The position numbers were made by a program, and so were the translations under genes. From Tetrahymena elliotti 4EA (taxonomy: Eukaryota; Ciliophora; Oligohymenophorea; Hymenostomatida; Tetrahymenidae), in the NCBI GenBank assembly GCA_000231825.2, contig JH720313.1, forward strand, positions 62,001 through 126,000: a stretch of 64,000 bases of DNA, given 5' to 3'. Below, piece after piece: positions 52,051 to 63,950 of this stretch (the stretch's first letter is position 1; each line of letters begins with the position of its first letter). The notes under the pieces were generated by a model, which ran no database searches, was not told where the DNA came from, and worked only from the letters and a program-made list of their open reading frames with translations.

Positions 52051-53005
52051 AAAAAAAAATATTATAAAACTTTAACAATTTTTGAATTATTTTTGACATT
52101 TACAAGTAATTTATTATCTAATTCATTAAAAAATGAAAGATTTAATTTTTCATCTAATTGATATAATTGATAGAAAAAGAAAGAAAAGTAGATTTCTTAA
52201 CTAATTTATTTATTATTAATTAGATTTTTCAAATCTAATTTAAACTAACTATTTACTTTATTTAGATGGATGTATTAATAAATTTAGTAATTAATCTCTT
52301 TTATACATCTACCAAACTGCCTATCTACATACCTCTATATTCTATTTTTATTTGTAAAATAATTTTAGATATCTTAATTTAATACCCTTCTTATTATTTG
52401 AAACAAATTTTTCATAAAAGCTAATATCCTATTTTGGTTTATTTTTACATCAAATTTTAAATATTTTTTTGTTTCCTATTTTCTTAAAATTTTTAATTTG
52501 ATTTCAAAAAAATTTATAAAATATATTTAGATTTTTTGAGTTTTTAAACATTTAATGCTTCTATAATTGATTATAAAATTAACTAAAATATCTGTACCTT
52601 TTTTATTTGTCTCTTTTCATAAATAATTGAAGCACATCTTAAAATTCTTTCTATTGTCAATTCACTTAAAAAGTAAGTTTTATAGCATCTACTTGGAATT
52701 ATCTATTTTATTATTGAATTAGGATATTGAGTTTTTAGCTCTTTTAATATTTAATCAAATAATTAATTTACATTAAGACTTAACATCTGAGAAAAAATTT
52801 AAGAAAAGAAAAAATTTTTTCAAGGTTTGAATAATTTTATTAAGAAAAGATGAAAAGAATTAATTCCTTCAAAATCTGATCAAATACATTCATTATTTAA
52901 CAATTAATTAGTTATTTAAATATCTAAAGAGATAGTAGCAAATCAATAATAATTATTAATAAATAATATTTGAAAACAATATTTAAGTAAAAAATATTTA
53001 AAAAA
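52051..53005. other. A+T-rich spacer
   Basis: About 950 bp between two plus-strand genes; no coding or RNA feature supported. Confidence 0.55.
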
Positions 53006-54561
53006 ATGATCTTAGAGAGTTAAAGTTAATCTCAACATTTTTCAAGGTAGCAAGATATATAAAGTGCTTAATCAAGCGCTAGTCCTTAAAACTTTGAAGA
53101 AATCGATTTACAAAATGCAGTTTATTCATAAAAACAAGATTATTCTACCCTTAAAGATTTAAAAAAACATATAAACACTCCATTTTTACATTGCCCTCAA
53201 GTTACCTTTAGATATGCTTAAGGACAAGAAGGATTAGAATTAACTACTTATTTAAAAGAAATAAAAAATAATTTAAAATGCTTTGAAAATATTACATTTA
53301 TTATCAAATTGTAAGTTTTAGTTAAAAATTAAATTTATTTATTTAATTAATTCTAAAAATAGTTCTTCATCAATTGATGAATGCAAATAAAAGTATCACA
53401 AAACTATAATAGGAGGTTACTAAAATGAATTCGCTATAGAATGTGATTTAAAAAACAAAAAAATAAAGCTTATCTTGGATTACTTTACTCAGTTTACATA
53501 TATTGAAGATGTCATGATATAAAAATACGCTATTTAATAATCTAAAGTATTTTTATTTTCTAAATATTCTCATATATTTATTTATTTTTTTGTAGTTTAA
53601 AAACTTAGAGGGTATTCACTTGCAAAAAGAGTTATTTTAAAGCCTTTACTTGGTTAAATAAATATCAAAATTTAATACTTTAGAATTTGCAGTCACTTAG
53701 TAATTCAATATTTATTTATCTATTTATAATATTTAAATTTCTTTTAAAAAAAGATCCTTTTTACCAATGAATTTTTATAAAATATTGGATGCCTGGACAG
53801 ATCTTAGAATTCTTATAATAAGTTGTGAAAAAAGTAAGATAACTATTGATAACCTCAACAAAATATTGTAAATAAAGTTGTTTAATCCCCAAAGAGATTT
53901 AACAAAAATAATAGAATAACTTTTGGGAGAAAATATATCAGAAAAATACCAAAAAATAGTCATATGTGATTTTCCTTTTAATAAAGAGGAGCTAGAAGGA
54001 TTAGAAAATATACAAAATATTATAAAATTGAAAATAGATTTAGATGTTGATTTCAAAATGTAACCTTACTCTCCAATAGATCTATTTAAATACTTGGCAT
54101 CATAAAAAAAATTACATTAACTTTATTTCAGGGTAAATTTATTTAAATTCTTATGATGTTAAAATAGTTAAATATTTTTAAAATAAAAACAAATGATACA
54201 GTGTTTACCATACCCACCCACATCGAGATTGAACTAATAAGACTTTGGAAATATTTGCTCATCGATAATTAAAATTAAAAACTTAACCAATTTGTATTTG
54301 GATATGAATTTCAATACAACTCAAATAGAAAGAATCAATAGATTAGAATTCAAAATTAATTCAAAACAAGTTTATGAAAAGATGTTAAAATTATTTAAAG
54401 ATAAATTCCCAGAATTGCATAAAACTAGATGGGAAACTAAATTCGAGCTTATAAATATGTATCTTACAGAGAGAATGAGAGATTTGAAAACTACTTTACC
54501 TATCACAGACAAAAACATGAAAAAAAATCCAATTTATTCTGAATATTTCTGTAAATTTTGA
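53006..54561 (+). CDS. Orphan protein, possibly leucine-rich-repeat-like (443 aa)
   Basis: Five exons with four introns of 52, 49, 54 and 69 nt leave 1332 nt, exactly 444 codons, so the model is well supported although the function is not. It begins MILESQSQSQHFSRQQD (Gln/Ser-rich). The central part alternates hydrophobic and polar residues in an LRR-like manner (FKNLEGIHLQKELF, LRILIISCEKSKITIDNLNK, LEGLENIQNIIKLKIDLDV). The last exon is basic, with FNTTQIERINRLEFKINSK and RWETKFELINMYLTERMRD, ending in TGA 54559-54561. Ciliates carry many degenerate LRR proteins; that is my best guess, with low confidence. Confidence 0.75.
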
Positions 54562-55391
54562 CTAACAAATAATTAATAATTCCACCTTAAAATATTTATA
54601 TTGTTAATCTATATAAAATTTCTTTAATGTACAATTTTTAAATAATAAATTTTCTAACATAATTTTTTATTTATTACATTTTTTATTTTTAAAATAAAAT
54701 TGTAAAGTATTTTGATAAACAAATATTTGAAATATAAAAAAATATAATACAGCTTTTACTTTTTTAGCCAGATATTAATTTAAAAATTTTATTATTTAAA
54801 TTATATTCAACATTCTTACTTATAATATTTTGTCTTTCATTTATAATCAATATAATTGAGTTTAGATAACTTTCTCACAATTATTGCTGGAGTTTTTTTA
54901 GTAGAGAAAAAATATCAGTTTATTATGAAAATTGTGGATAACAATAGTAAATAAGATCTAATAAATAATCAAAGAGATCAAAGATTTTTAATCAAATAAA
55001 TTAAGATAAAGATCAATTTAAATTTTCTTTAGCCCAGCTTGTGTTATCATTATTTTAGAGTATTTTTATAATTAAAAATCCAAACTAAAAAATAATTAAA
55101 ATTAAACGAAAAAATTAAGATCAATTAATTGAATTTAACTCAAAAAAAAAAAACTAAACTTGCTTTTAGTATAGAAAAGAAAAAAGTTACAAAATTATTT
55201 ATTTATTAAAACGATCTTTTAAGGACTTATCCAGATATCAAAAAGTTTTTGCATTTTTGTTTAAAAAAATGTAGATAAAACATCAAATTAATTAATTAAT
55301 TAAAGTTTTTTTAGGTTTGAATTAAGAATATAAAGGATATTTAAACACAATAAACATGCAAATTTAAGATACTTTCCAAAGATACATTTCT
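54562..55391. other. A+T-rich spacer
   Basis: About 830 bp, very A+T-rich, between the orphan and the broken transporter; nothing recognised. Confidence 0.55.
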
Positions 55392-57166
55392 ATGGAAACA
55401 AACTCAACATAAAATTAGAAAGTTGACGAATAAGGAACACGACAAATATATATTAGATTTTTAATACTTATCTTAGTTAGTAGCTTAAACTCAACCGCAT
55501 TTGTTAGTGTCTCATTTATCTTTAACAAACCTTAACTGGAATGTATAGATTAAAATACTTAAAAGGTCTATAAATGTTCTTACTAATAAGCTTGCAAGCA
55601 TTGATTATATAGGATAAGCGATGAGTAAGATTACCCTTAAATATTTAGTATAACTAGTTATTTGAATCTATTTTGTGAAAATGAAATTGATGAAGTTTAT
55701 ATTCAAACATTTGGTATACTTGGAAGAGTATTTGCCTTTATTTTGCTTTTAATTATTTATATTAAGAAAGAATACAAAGAAATGTTCTTAAATGCAGTTA
55801 TTTTTATGCTAGAGATTACCTTATGCTTGCTTCAGTGGTTTTCAACAGTATAAATGTTTATTATTGTATTTTTTGCTGGATATTTTTTTCAGTCTTTTTT
55901 ATGGAGTAGTTTACATCTATATACAAGAATCTAGAAAAAACTATGCAAATATCTTTTGGTCTTTAAGTATGGTTGCTTATGTTATTTTTGCTTTTTTCTT
56001 TGGACATTCCAAAAACACTTTAATTCACTACTTAGGAATACCTTCTATCATAGTCCCATGCTTTAATTTATTTCTTTATTTATGCTTTGATAAAAATAAA
56101 GTAAAAAAACAGCTATAAATTAACTAAGAAAATTTTTTAGAAAAAGAACAAAATAAGTAAGAAAGCAAAAAAGAGAGATAAACTAGCTAGGAGTTAAAAT
56201 AGAATAATAAATAAGATTTAATAACAAATAAGCATAAAAGAATCAAGAAAGCTAGTAAAGCGATATTAATTCAAATGATTAAAATTAACTATCAGAAACT
56301 AAAAAGGATGAATCCTAAAAATATTAATATTGATAATAGTTAATTTGATAAGATTATGCCAGAAGGTATATCAAATAGTTAACAAATTGATAATTAAACT
56401 TATTTTAACTAGTCTCATGAAAATGAAAATAAAAATGATAAAAGGAGCCAAAAAAACTAAATAGAAACTTATGGTAAAAGTAAATGTTGATTGTATAAAT
56501 ATTTCCCTTTTATGTACTATGAAGAATTAAGATTAAACTTTTACTTATGGACTTTTGTAGAATCTCTACTGGTATTAACTACATGAGTTCTTTTTATTTT
56601 CTTAACTAAATTGATGGAGATCTTTATTTAAATTCTCTGATTTTAACCTTGATAGAATCCATTGGATCTTTAATTGCTGGCTTTATAGTTATTCAATTCA
56701 AAGACTACTACAAAATAGTAAATATAATTGTTTTTCTAGTGACTTGTATTTCTTTTGTTGCATGTATTTTCTGTTATGAACTTGAAAAAAAATCTCAAAA
56801 TAATCTAATTATCTTGAGAACTTGTAATCATTAGCTCCTCTAGTTATAGCAAAAATTAGTTATGAAATAGCTTGGGTTGTTTTAATTGCCTATTAAAAAT
56901 TCGTGATACCATTAAAATTTTAACAATAATAATATGCAGTTACAAGTTAGATTAGTGGATTATTTAACAGCTTAATACCAACTTATAGTAGGTACCTTTG
57001 TGTTAAACATTAAGCAAATCCTTTTACTGGTTTGGGAATTATAAGTTTGCTAGCGTCTTTATTAATTGTATTTAATAAAGAAATAAAAGATGAAGATTAT
57101 TCTTATGAACAGATAAATTAAGACGATGATATCGAAAATGAAAAAGAAAATTTATCTATGCATTGA
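55392..57166 (+). pseudogene. Broken MFS transporter (organic-cation-transporter-like)
   Basis: The translation recalls a 12-TM major-facilitator transporter of the SLC22-like group abundant in ciliates. It begins METNSTQNQKVDEQGTRQIY, then a first TM and a Cys-containing loop. It is interrupted by TGA at 55601-55603, frame changes near the T run at 55883-55889, TGA at 56488-56490, a frame change near 56553-56558 and another near 56825-56845. Between breaks the family-like segments are clear: SDEQDYPQIFSITSYLNLFC, IQTFGILGRVFAFILLLIIY, FYGVVYIYIQESRKNYAN, LNSLILTLIESIGSLIAGFI, and EIAWVVLIAYQKFVIPLKFQ. The C-terminal tail is acidic and ends LSMH-TGA. Five lesions make a functional protein unlikely. 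Sequencing error in homopolymers could explain the frame changes but less easily the two TGAs. Confidence 0.75.
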
Positions 57167-58107
57167 AATGTTTTTCTTTGAAATTATCTTAAATTTCTCC
57201 TATTAATTTAACAGTAAATTTTTTATTTAATTGTGTAAATTTGGAATAATTCTAATAGCACATATTCATTTTTTATAATTTATGCAATTTAATAAAATTA
57301 GACTTATTTCTTCAAATAATCATTTTTTTATTCATTAAAATTTGGTAATATGTCAAATAATTTTAAAATTAAAAAAATGTAAATAAATATCATATAATGT
57401 CAAAATAAAACTTGTTAAAACTTTAAATATTTTTTATTCAATTCAAATAAATAAAGATAATAATTTCAAATATAAGGATGTTTATCAAAACAATCTAAAA
57501 GAATTATTCTAAATAAAATCTAAGGATTTAATCACTTAAATGCCAAATAAAAAGTTGGTCTAAATAGTACTTCTTTAGATCTAAAACTAGATAGCTTTTA
57601 TAAAAAATATCAATTTAAAGATCTCCTTTTAATGAATAAAAGCTTATCCAAAAAAAAACAGATAGATTTATTAACTTATGTGGCTACTTTGATAAATAGG
57701 TCTCTTGATTTCTAAAATATAAAAGTTGGTGAATAATTTTTAATCTTTTATGGAAAAAATTATTTTAAAGAAAATGATTCTTCAAGACATTCTAACATTT
57801 GTATCCTTATAAAATCATATAAATTTATGTGCTAAAATACATGATATATTCGAATTACTTTAGTTTTAGATAAATTATTTAACATTTTTTTAATTTAGAA
57901 CATTAATTTGAATCTTCTTCCTAAATAAATTAAAAATATTTGAAAATCAATACAAATATTTATAAAAATATGATATACAAATGGGTTAAGTATTTAGTTT
58001 AATATTAATAATATTGGTTGCTTCTAAAATAATATATTATACTAGATGTTAAATTTTAACAATAATTTAATTTGCATTAATATGTTAGCAACATATTTTT
58101 TGATTTG
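57167..58107. other. Spacer with an unresolved short ORF
   Basis: Around 57479-57843 the plus strand has two overlapping open frames. One starts MFIKTIQKNYSKQ and runs about 80 codons. The other lacks an ATG but reads well (LTYVATLINRSLDFQNIKVG, FYGKNYFKENDSSRHSN). They may be parts of one spliced or frameshifted small gene. I cannot resolve it and do not call a CDS. Confidence 0.3.
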
Positions 58108-60535
58108 TCAGTATTCGTTTCCAGAACTTTAAGCTTCATAATCATTCACTTTTTACTAAACAATTTTATCTTGTAAACAATTTATTGTCTCTACTAATTT
58201 TAAATAATCTTTATCATTCTATTCTTGGAGATAATCTAAATCTCTTATCATGTTATTATTTAGTTTAAGCATATTAACAAGGTTTACATTTCTTTTTAAT
58301 TAAAAAAAATGTAAAACTGAAATATTAACAAAAAATATTTTTAAATATTTAATTAAATAAATTTTTTACTTATTTTTTTAAGGAACTTTTGAGCTTTATT
58401 GTAAAATAGAAGTTCTCATCTGACCAAAGTTAGTAGGAGCTTTGATAATATTTGATTTTCTTAAAAATGAGTTATAATTGTAATTTTATTTCTTCTAACT
58501 TAATTCTTGAATACTTAGCTATGATTCACTGCTACATACACTGCTGTTAGATAACTCTTCTTCATCTTCTAAACTTATCTCTATCAGTTTTTTCGATAAT
58601 CCTGCTTAGTTAGTTTACTGCTTTAAGTATTATCTGCATGATTTATGGGTACATCCAATTCCATTACATTTTTATTCTGAAAGCTTTTTAGATGCTATTT
58701 ACTATACCCCAAGACTATTTTTATTAATTTCTGAGTTATTCTGCATAGTCTTTTGAAGCTATTTAGAGTATTTTTCTTAAAATTGTTTGCTTTATTCAGT
58801 CATATAAACCTTGTTAATTAAATTGAGTTCATCTTTTCTGCTAAGCAAAAAGGGTTTTTTCTCATCTAAAAAGAAACCTCTTTTCTTTTTGATTGCAGCA
58901 ATTTTACTGATTAGTAATTTATCTTTTATCAGTTTACAGTTTCCTAAAAACTAATTTTTTTCAAAAATAAATTCCTAAAATGAAATTGGTCTTTAAAAAA
59001 AACAAATTAAACTTATCTTAAAACACAAATTTTTTGTAGTTTTAAATATATTTTTAATTTCTTTTAATTATTTTTCTTAAACTCAATTTAAAATTTCGTA
59101 GATTTAAAAATTTAATTTCTTACCTTGTTTATATTTTTATCCGACCACAAATCTATTACACCCATTGTGCCTTTAGGATCTCCATCAGCTAAGTCTTCTA
59201 AAACTGGACGAATTTGCAAATTGTCTTGTTTTTCGTATGACTTGAAAGCAAATTTAGAAAAAGTTTTTCTCTTATTCTTTAATTCATTAAATATTTAATC
59301 ATATTATTCAATTCTTTTCTTTTTTTATTAAATTAGTTCTTCATTTTTTTTGTTTAGCTATTCTGGGAAGCGAGCCTTGGTTGTTAGATTTGGAAAAAAA
59401 TCTTTCATAATTTAATCAGATGTTCTAATCTCCTTTAAAGGATCATTTGTTGCAGTTGCTGGTACATTTAGATAAGATTTTCTAGATTCAAATACTTATG
59501 ATGATTATGATGCTACTATTTTAGGAGCATGACTCAATAATGTAAGTTAATGAATAAGAGGAGCTTTTTATTCTTATTTTTAATTTTAAGTGGCATTTTC
59601 AATTTAATTTAATGTGGGCTATATTGACTATTGCTTTTAAGGAGATAAGCTAATAGCTTAGTTAGAAGTATCAGCTAAATTAGAATTATCTTACTAGCCT
59701 TTGTAGATTCCTTAAATTTAATCTATTTATATAGATTTCTTTCTTGCAAATTACATAAATTCTGAGGAACTAAATCTGTCATTTGTACTAGAATATATTT
59801 ACTTTTCTTCTCCTTGCCTATTTGCTTTTGGAGTTGGTATTTTTTTGACAGCAAAATGTGATTTTCTTGATATTTCCTTAAGCAAATTTTATTTTTCCTA
59901 AGAATTTTGTCCTTTAATTTATGAGCGAGAATTCTTGTTTAAAAAAAATAATTAATCATCACTAATTACAAGGAAAACCAGTAATTAATTATCGCATTTT
60001 AGCTATCTGGCTGAATCAGAAACATATAATTTGAAAAATAAATCAATAATTTTACTTTAGGATCTTCAAAAACACCCGAGAGTTAGCTCCCTATTAGCGA
60101 TTGCCTTCTTGATAGTTCATCATTTTGTTAATTTATAAAATTACTAACATGGGTTTCTTTTTGTTTCTATGGTAGAGTTTCAGATGAAAAATATTACTAA
60201 CTTTATTAAGATCCATTGCTAATATAAGTAGTGAAAGGTGTTATTTTTTCTTTTGATTAATTTGCAAATTTTTTAGAGAACTTTGAATCACTTGAAACGG
60301 GAGTGTATTATGTCTTGTTATATGAATCTTTGGGCTTAATTGAAAAGAAGCCACTTGAATTAGGAGTTATAGTGTTTGGTCTTGATTACCTATTAATGTA
60401 TTCTTAATTGGATAATTAAGTTAAATTATCACTTTGAATAAAATAATAAATAACCTTATTATTACTGATGTTAGGAAGGATTTTAAAATATTTTTGATAT
60501 AAATGATTTATGATCTTATTATTTGGGTCTATCAT
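58108..60535 (-). CDS. Ser/Gln/Lys-rich orphan protein
   Basis: Starts at ATG 60535 (MIDPNNKIINHLYQKYFK) and ends at TGA 58110-58108 (SSGNEY), with introns inferred near 59950-60050, 59010-59125 and 58310-58370. The sequence is mostly polar and disordered, with helical patches: LNKKNEELIQQKKKRIEQ, LKNKRKTFSKFAFKSYEK, and a C-terminal LNNNMIRDLDYLQEQNDKD. A short Cys cluster (EQKCNGIGCTHKSCRQYL) near 58610 might bind metal, but I cannot match it to a known finger. The segment LADGDPKGTMGVIDLW is the least low-complexity and the best handle for homology searches. Function unknown. Confidence 0.6.
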
Positions 60536-61874
60536 TAGATTTCACTGATTAAATAACTCTATCAGGGATCGCTAAAGTTTATAAAGAGACTTGGTTACTT
60601 TAAGAAAGATTCCTATTCACTACACGATTTTGTTTTGCTCTAATAATTAACAAAAAAATGAAATTTAAAAATAAGTCTATCTTCTTTAATTATAGAAAAA
60701 ACTTTACATCATTTCTCTAGATTTCATCTATGAAAAACCAAGCATCAAAGATAGTTTTATTACAAAAAAATTGTGTATTTTTAAGAGATTTTAAAGCTTT
60801 CAGTGTACTTTTTGCTTTAATTTAATATAAATATAAATCTATATATATCTATTCCGCGAAACGATTGTTAGTTAATCAATCTCTACATCTATCAAAATCA
60901 AAAAACAAATATTATTTTCATAGTTTACAAATTGAATTATGCATCCTTTTCATTTTAGAAGTTAATTTAGGTTTATAGCAAACATCAAATTTGTAATTTT
61001 TTCTTTGAAATTGTAGATTTAAAATCCACCTTTTTATATAAAAATCTATTTAAAACAAAAATAATTTAAATAGAATACTAAAAAATATATTATTATTAAA
61101 ATTATATCATAACAAATATCATTTAATCTTTAAAAAAAAATATTAAATACCTAAAAATTGATTAGAGACTTAAAATTCTGTCATAAATTAAATAATTTCA
61201 ATAAAAATAATAAGAACTTAAAATGATAACTTTATTAGATAATTTAAAACTATTGTAAAATAATTTTTGTGGCTTTTAATTAAATAAAATTCCAATTTGT
61301 TAATTTTAAGCATACCAATTTTATTGGTAATTGTAATCTAATATTTATTATTATTTTACTCAATATTGTTCAAAAAACTTCTGATTGATCAACATCTCTT
61401 ATTAAAAAATAAAATAATTTTTGAATTCGAGAATAGGTTGTTTCTAATTTATTTACCATTAAGCAATTGGATTCCAAAAATAATTTAATTAGAAATGATA
61501 ATATTGAAGAGCAAAAAATTAAGAGATAGGATTTGTAAAATTAATATTATTGCAAAAAAGAAATGTAAAATATTGTTTACAGTGAAATCAATATTGATTG
61601 ATTGAATAGATAAATCTAATTAAGAAGATAAACTCCTTTTTAAATTAGATGGATGATATCAAATATTATATAAACTTTACGAAGGTTTTTACTTGAGATT
61701 TACAATAGCTCATTAATAAAAAACTTGATTTTACGATTCTAAAAGATATAATTTTTGTAAATTAATTAGATTAATAATATTTAATTTTCTCAAAAAAAAG
61801 GCAAATTTTTTCTGATTCACAGATTTATTTACGAATTTAATATAATTTATTAGATTACGATTACACTAAAACAA
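60536..61874. other. Divergent intergenic region
   Basis: About 1.3 kb between two divergent orphan genes, A+T-rich, with AT repeats near 60825-60850 (ataaatataaatctatatatat). It should hold both promoters; no other feature supported. Confidence 0.5.
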
Positions 61875-63110
61875 ATGCAATAAAATTTATAGTAAGGGAG
61901 GTCCTAAACTAGAACTCCTATTAGAGCTAAAAAAGTTGATAAAACTAATCATAATTAATCAATATAAAGCACTGCTATGTCAAGCTAGCTGAATAACTCT
62001 TCAATTGAGCTTTCTATTTTCACTTCTAAAGACTATAAATTTTAGAATTAATCAACTGATAGCATTATTTTTGATAACAATATCAACTTTTAGTAAAACT
62101 TTATAGAGTGCTCCAAATTTGAGAGTAGTTCTTAGATTTTAATTGATAAATATTCAGGATAAGATTAATAATGTCCTAAAATTAAGTAAACTAATTAGCA
62201 TAAAGCACACACATCTTTAGATAACAGATAAATTTGCAATTCTAATTTTATATAAAATACTGATTTTCTTTAAAGACCAAAAAGAAGATTTTCTGCTAAG
62301 TCAAAAGAAGTCAATAAAATAGTAAGTAGAATTTGTGAAGAAAGGCTTTTTCCAATATTGATAAAAGAGTGTTCAAATGCTGGGATACTCACCAAAGAGC
62401 AGGTTAAAGAATATGATATAAAGAAACATTTTAAATATCAAAAAGCAGAAGAATTCATGCTTGGAAATAAGCCACTTTTGAATAAACTTAATCTTAATAG
62501 TAGCTATAACACTATTGGAAATTACACAGGAAACAATAAATATCTAAAAGTCAATTTAGATTATGAAAAATTAAAAATAGATCCAGAAAAAACTAAAATC
62601 ACTAAAAGGCAATAAAGAATCAAACATTTTTTTGAAGGAATTAGTCCTGCATAAATTAAAATGAAAGTCTTGCCTCCTTTAAGGCCTGTTCAGTTAGCTT
62701 TTGAAGAGGTTGAAGAAACGAGAAAATAAAGGTAGAAAAGTAGCTCCACTCATATTGATAGTGTATAGAAACAAAGAAGCTCTGAAGTTTAGCTACTCAG
62801 TTACACAAATACCAATAAATAAAATATGAAGAGAGATCAATCATTAACAGTAAATAGCAGCATATGTTCATTACCTTAAAAGAATAATGAAGAGCCTTAA
62901 AAAGTTAAAGAAATTTAGTCATATAATAATAAAAAGTAATTTTAATTGGAGCTTGACTCTATATTTAATTCTAGCCAAATTCAATAATCTTCTGTTTATG
63001 AAGTTGATGTTGATAGATATAAAAAAAGAGTTACACCAACACCAATGAAAAAGAATTTTATGCCTTCTCACTACAAAGATCGTATAGTTGCCCTAAATGT
63101 TAAATTTTGA
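61875..63110 (+). CDS. Ser/Gln-rich basic orphan protein (411 aa)
   Basis: Single exon, 412 codons including TGA, from MQQNLQQGRSQTRTPIRAKK to IVALNVKF-TGA. It is disordered at both ends. The central segment is more ordered: KEVNKIVSRICEERLFPILI, KECSNAGILTKEQVKEYDI and KKHFKYQKAEEFMLGNK form likely helices, and FFEGISPAQIKMKVLPPLRP is Pro-containing. No membrane segment or known motif. Intronless like several other low-complexity genes here. The standard-code ORF at 62358-62615 is its middle part in the correct frame, cut by TAA/TAG. Confidence 0.75.
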
Positions 63111-63537
63111 CTTTGAAGTAATAAATAACTTACTTACATCTAAACAAACTTAATTACTAACTGATGATAATTATTTAATTATTTCAACTCTATCAAAACT
63201 AATAAAATTAAATTATTTTGCTTAAATCATTTTATATTAAATTTATCTTTTGTTTCCAGAAAAATATTACTTAAAACTCTAATATCTAAGTTTTCTAAAA
63301 ATCTCTCCTTTGTAGAAACTTTTTATTCGGAATATAATAAAAAGCTTTTTTTTCTTATGTCGTTTTGTTATTTAACAAAATTATTTTTTTAAATTGATTA
63401 TCTGTCTGTTAAAGTAAATATTTTTTTAAAAATTAATGAGAATAATTCATCTAATTTTGTAGATTAAACTTTAACTAGCCTTTCAATTATTTTTTTGCTT
63501 CATCCTATTTGATTGATTCTTCATAAACTTTCATCGA
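63111..63537. other. A+T-rich spacer before the tRNA cluster
   Basis: About 430 bp, A+T-rich with long T runs; nothing recognised. Confidence 0.55.
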
Positions 63538-63608
63538 GCTGCGTTGGTCTAGTGGCAGGATTATTGCCTTCCAAGCAATCGGCTCGGGTTCGATTCCCGG
63601 ACGCAGCA
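63538..63608 (+). tRNA. tRNA-Gly (anticodon UCC)
   Basis: Good cloverleaf. Acceptor GCTGCGT pairs with ACGCAGC, with discriminator A at 63608. D arm GTCT-AGTGGCA-GGAT; anticodon stem ATTGC/GCAAT with loop CTTCCAA, anticodon TCC; T arm TCGGG-TTCGATT-CCCGG, which also carries the internal B box GGTTCGATTCC. A run of T follows the gene (catttttc), a fitting Pol III terminator. No intron. Confidence 0.93.
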
Positions 63609-63670
63609 TTTTTCTTATACTTTTTAAGAAGTATTTACTATTAAATAATTTGTTGGAAAAAATTTTTTAA

Positions 63671-63741
63671 TGCTGCGTTCGGGAATCGAACCCGAATCAA
63701 TTGCTTGGAAGGAAATCGTCATACCACTAGACCAACGCAGC
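63671..63741 (-). tRNA. tRNA-Gly (UCC)-like, anticodon stem mismatch
   Basis: Near-copy of the neighbouring tRNA-Gly on the other strand, 63 bp away. Acceptor (GCTGCGT/ACGCAGC), T arm TCGGG-TTCGATT-CCCGA and anticodon loop CTTCCAA are intact. The anticodon stem is ATTTC/GCAAT, with a T-C mismatch, and the D stem is reduced to three pairs. It may be weakly functional or an early pseudogene. Its 3' flank has a T run on the minus strand (from the aaaaaattttttaa block), so transcription could still end. Confidence 0.7.
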
Positions 63742-63825
63742 TGAATGAAAGCTTATGAAAAATCCATAAAATATGATAAAGTGGAGCATTTGATTTAAAA
63801 TTAAAATGTGGCAAAAAAAATTAAG

Positions 63826-63897
63826 TGCTGCAGACGGGAATCGAACCCGGACCTACCGCGTGAAAGGCGATTATCCTTACCATTAGACCAATGCAGC
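63826..63897 (-). tRNA. tRNA-Glu (anticodon UUC)
   Basis: Cloverleaf with D arm GTCT-AATGGTAA-GGAT, anticodon stem ATCGC/GCGGT around loop CTTTCAC, anticodon TTC, and T loop TTCGATT. Two imperfections are seen: the last acceptor pair (T7-C66) and the first T-stem pair (C49-T65) do not match, two adjacent positions on the 3' side. The gene may still work, but it looks slightly decayed. TTC decodes GAA, the main Glu codon in this A+T-rich genome. Confidence 0.75.
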
Positions 63898-63950
63898 TAT
63901 TAACAAGATTGAATAGTCAAAAACAATAGCAGATAAATAAGATTATAAAA

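Noticed and set aside
55601..55603. TGA at 55601 in the transporter as a selenocysteine codon
   Set aside because: The family has no selenocysteine, and several independent frame changes follow, so decay explains it better.
58600..58660. CXC/tesmin-type Cys domain in the minus-strand orphan
   Set aside because: The cluster EQKCNGIGCTHKSCRQYL has too few cysteines and lacks the second repeat and linker of that family.
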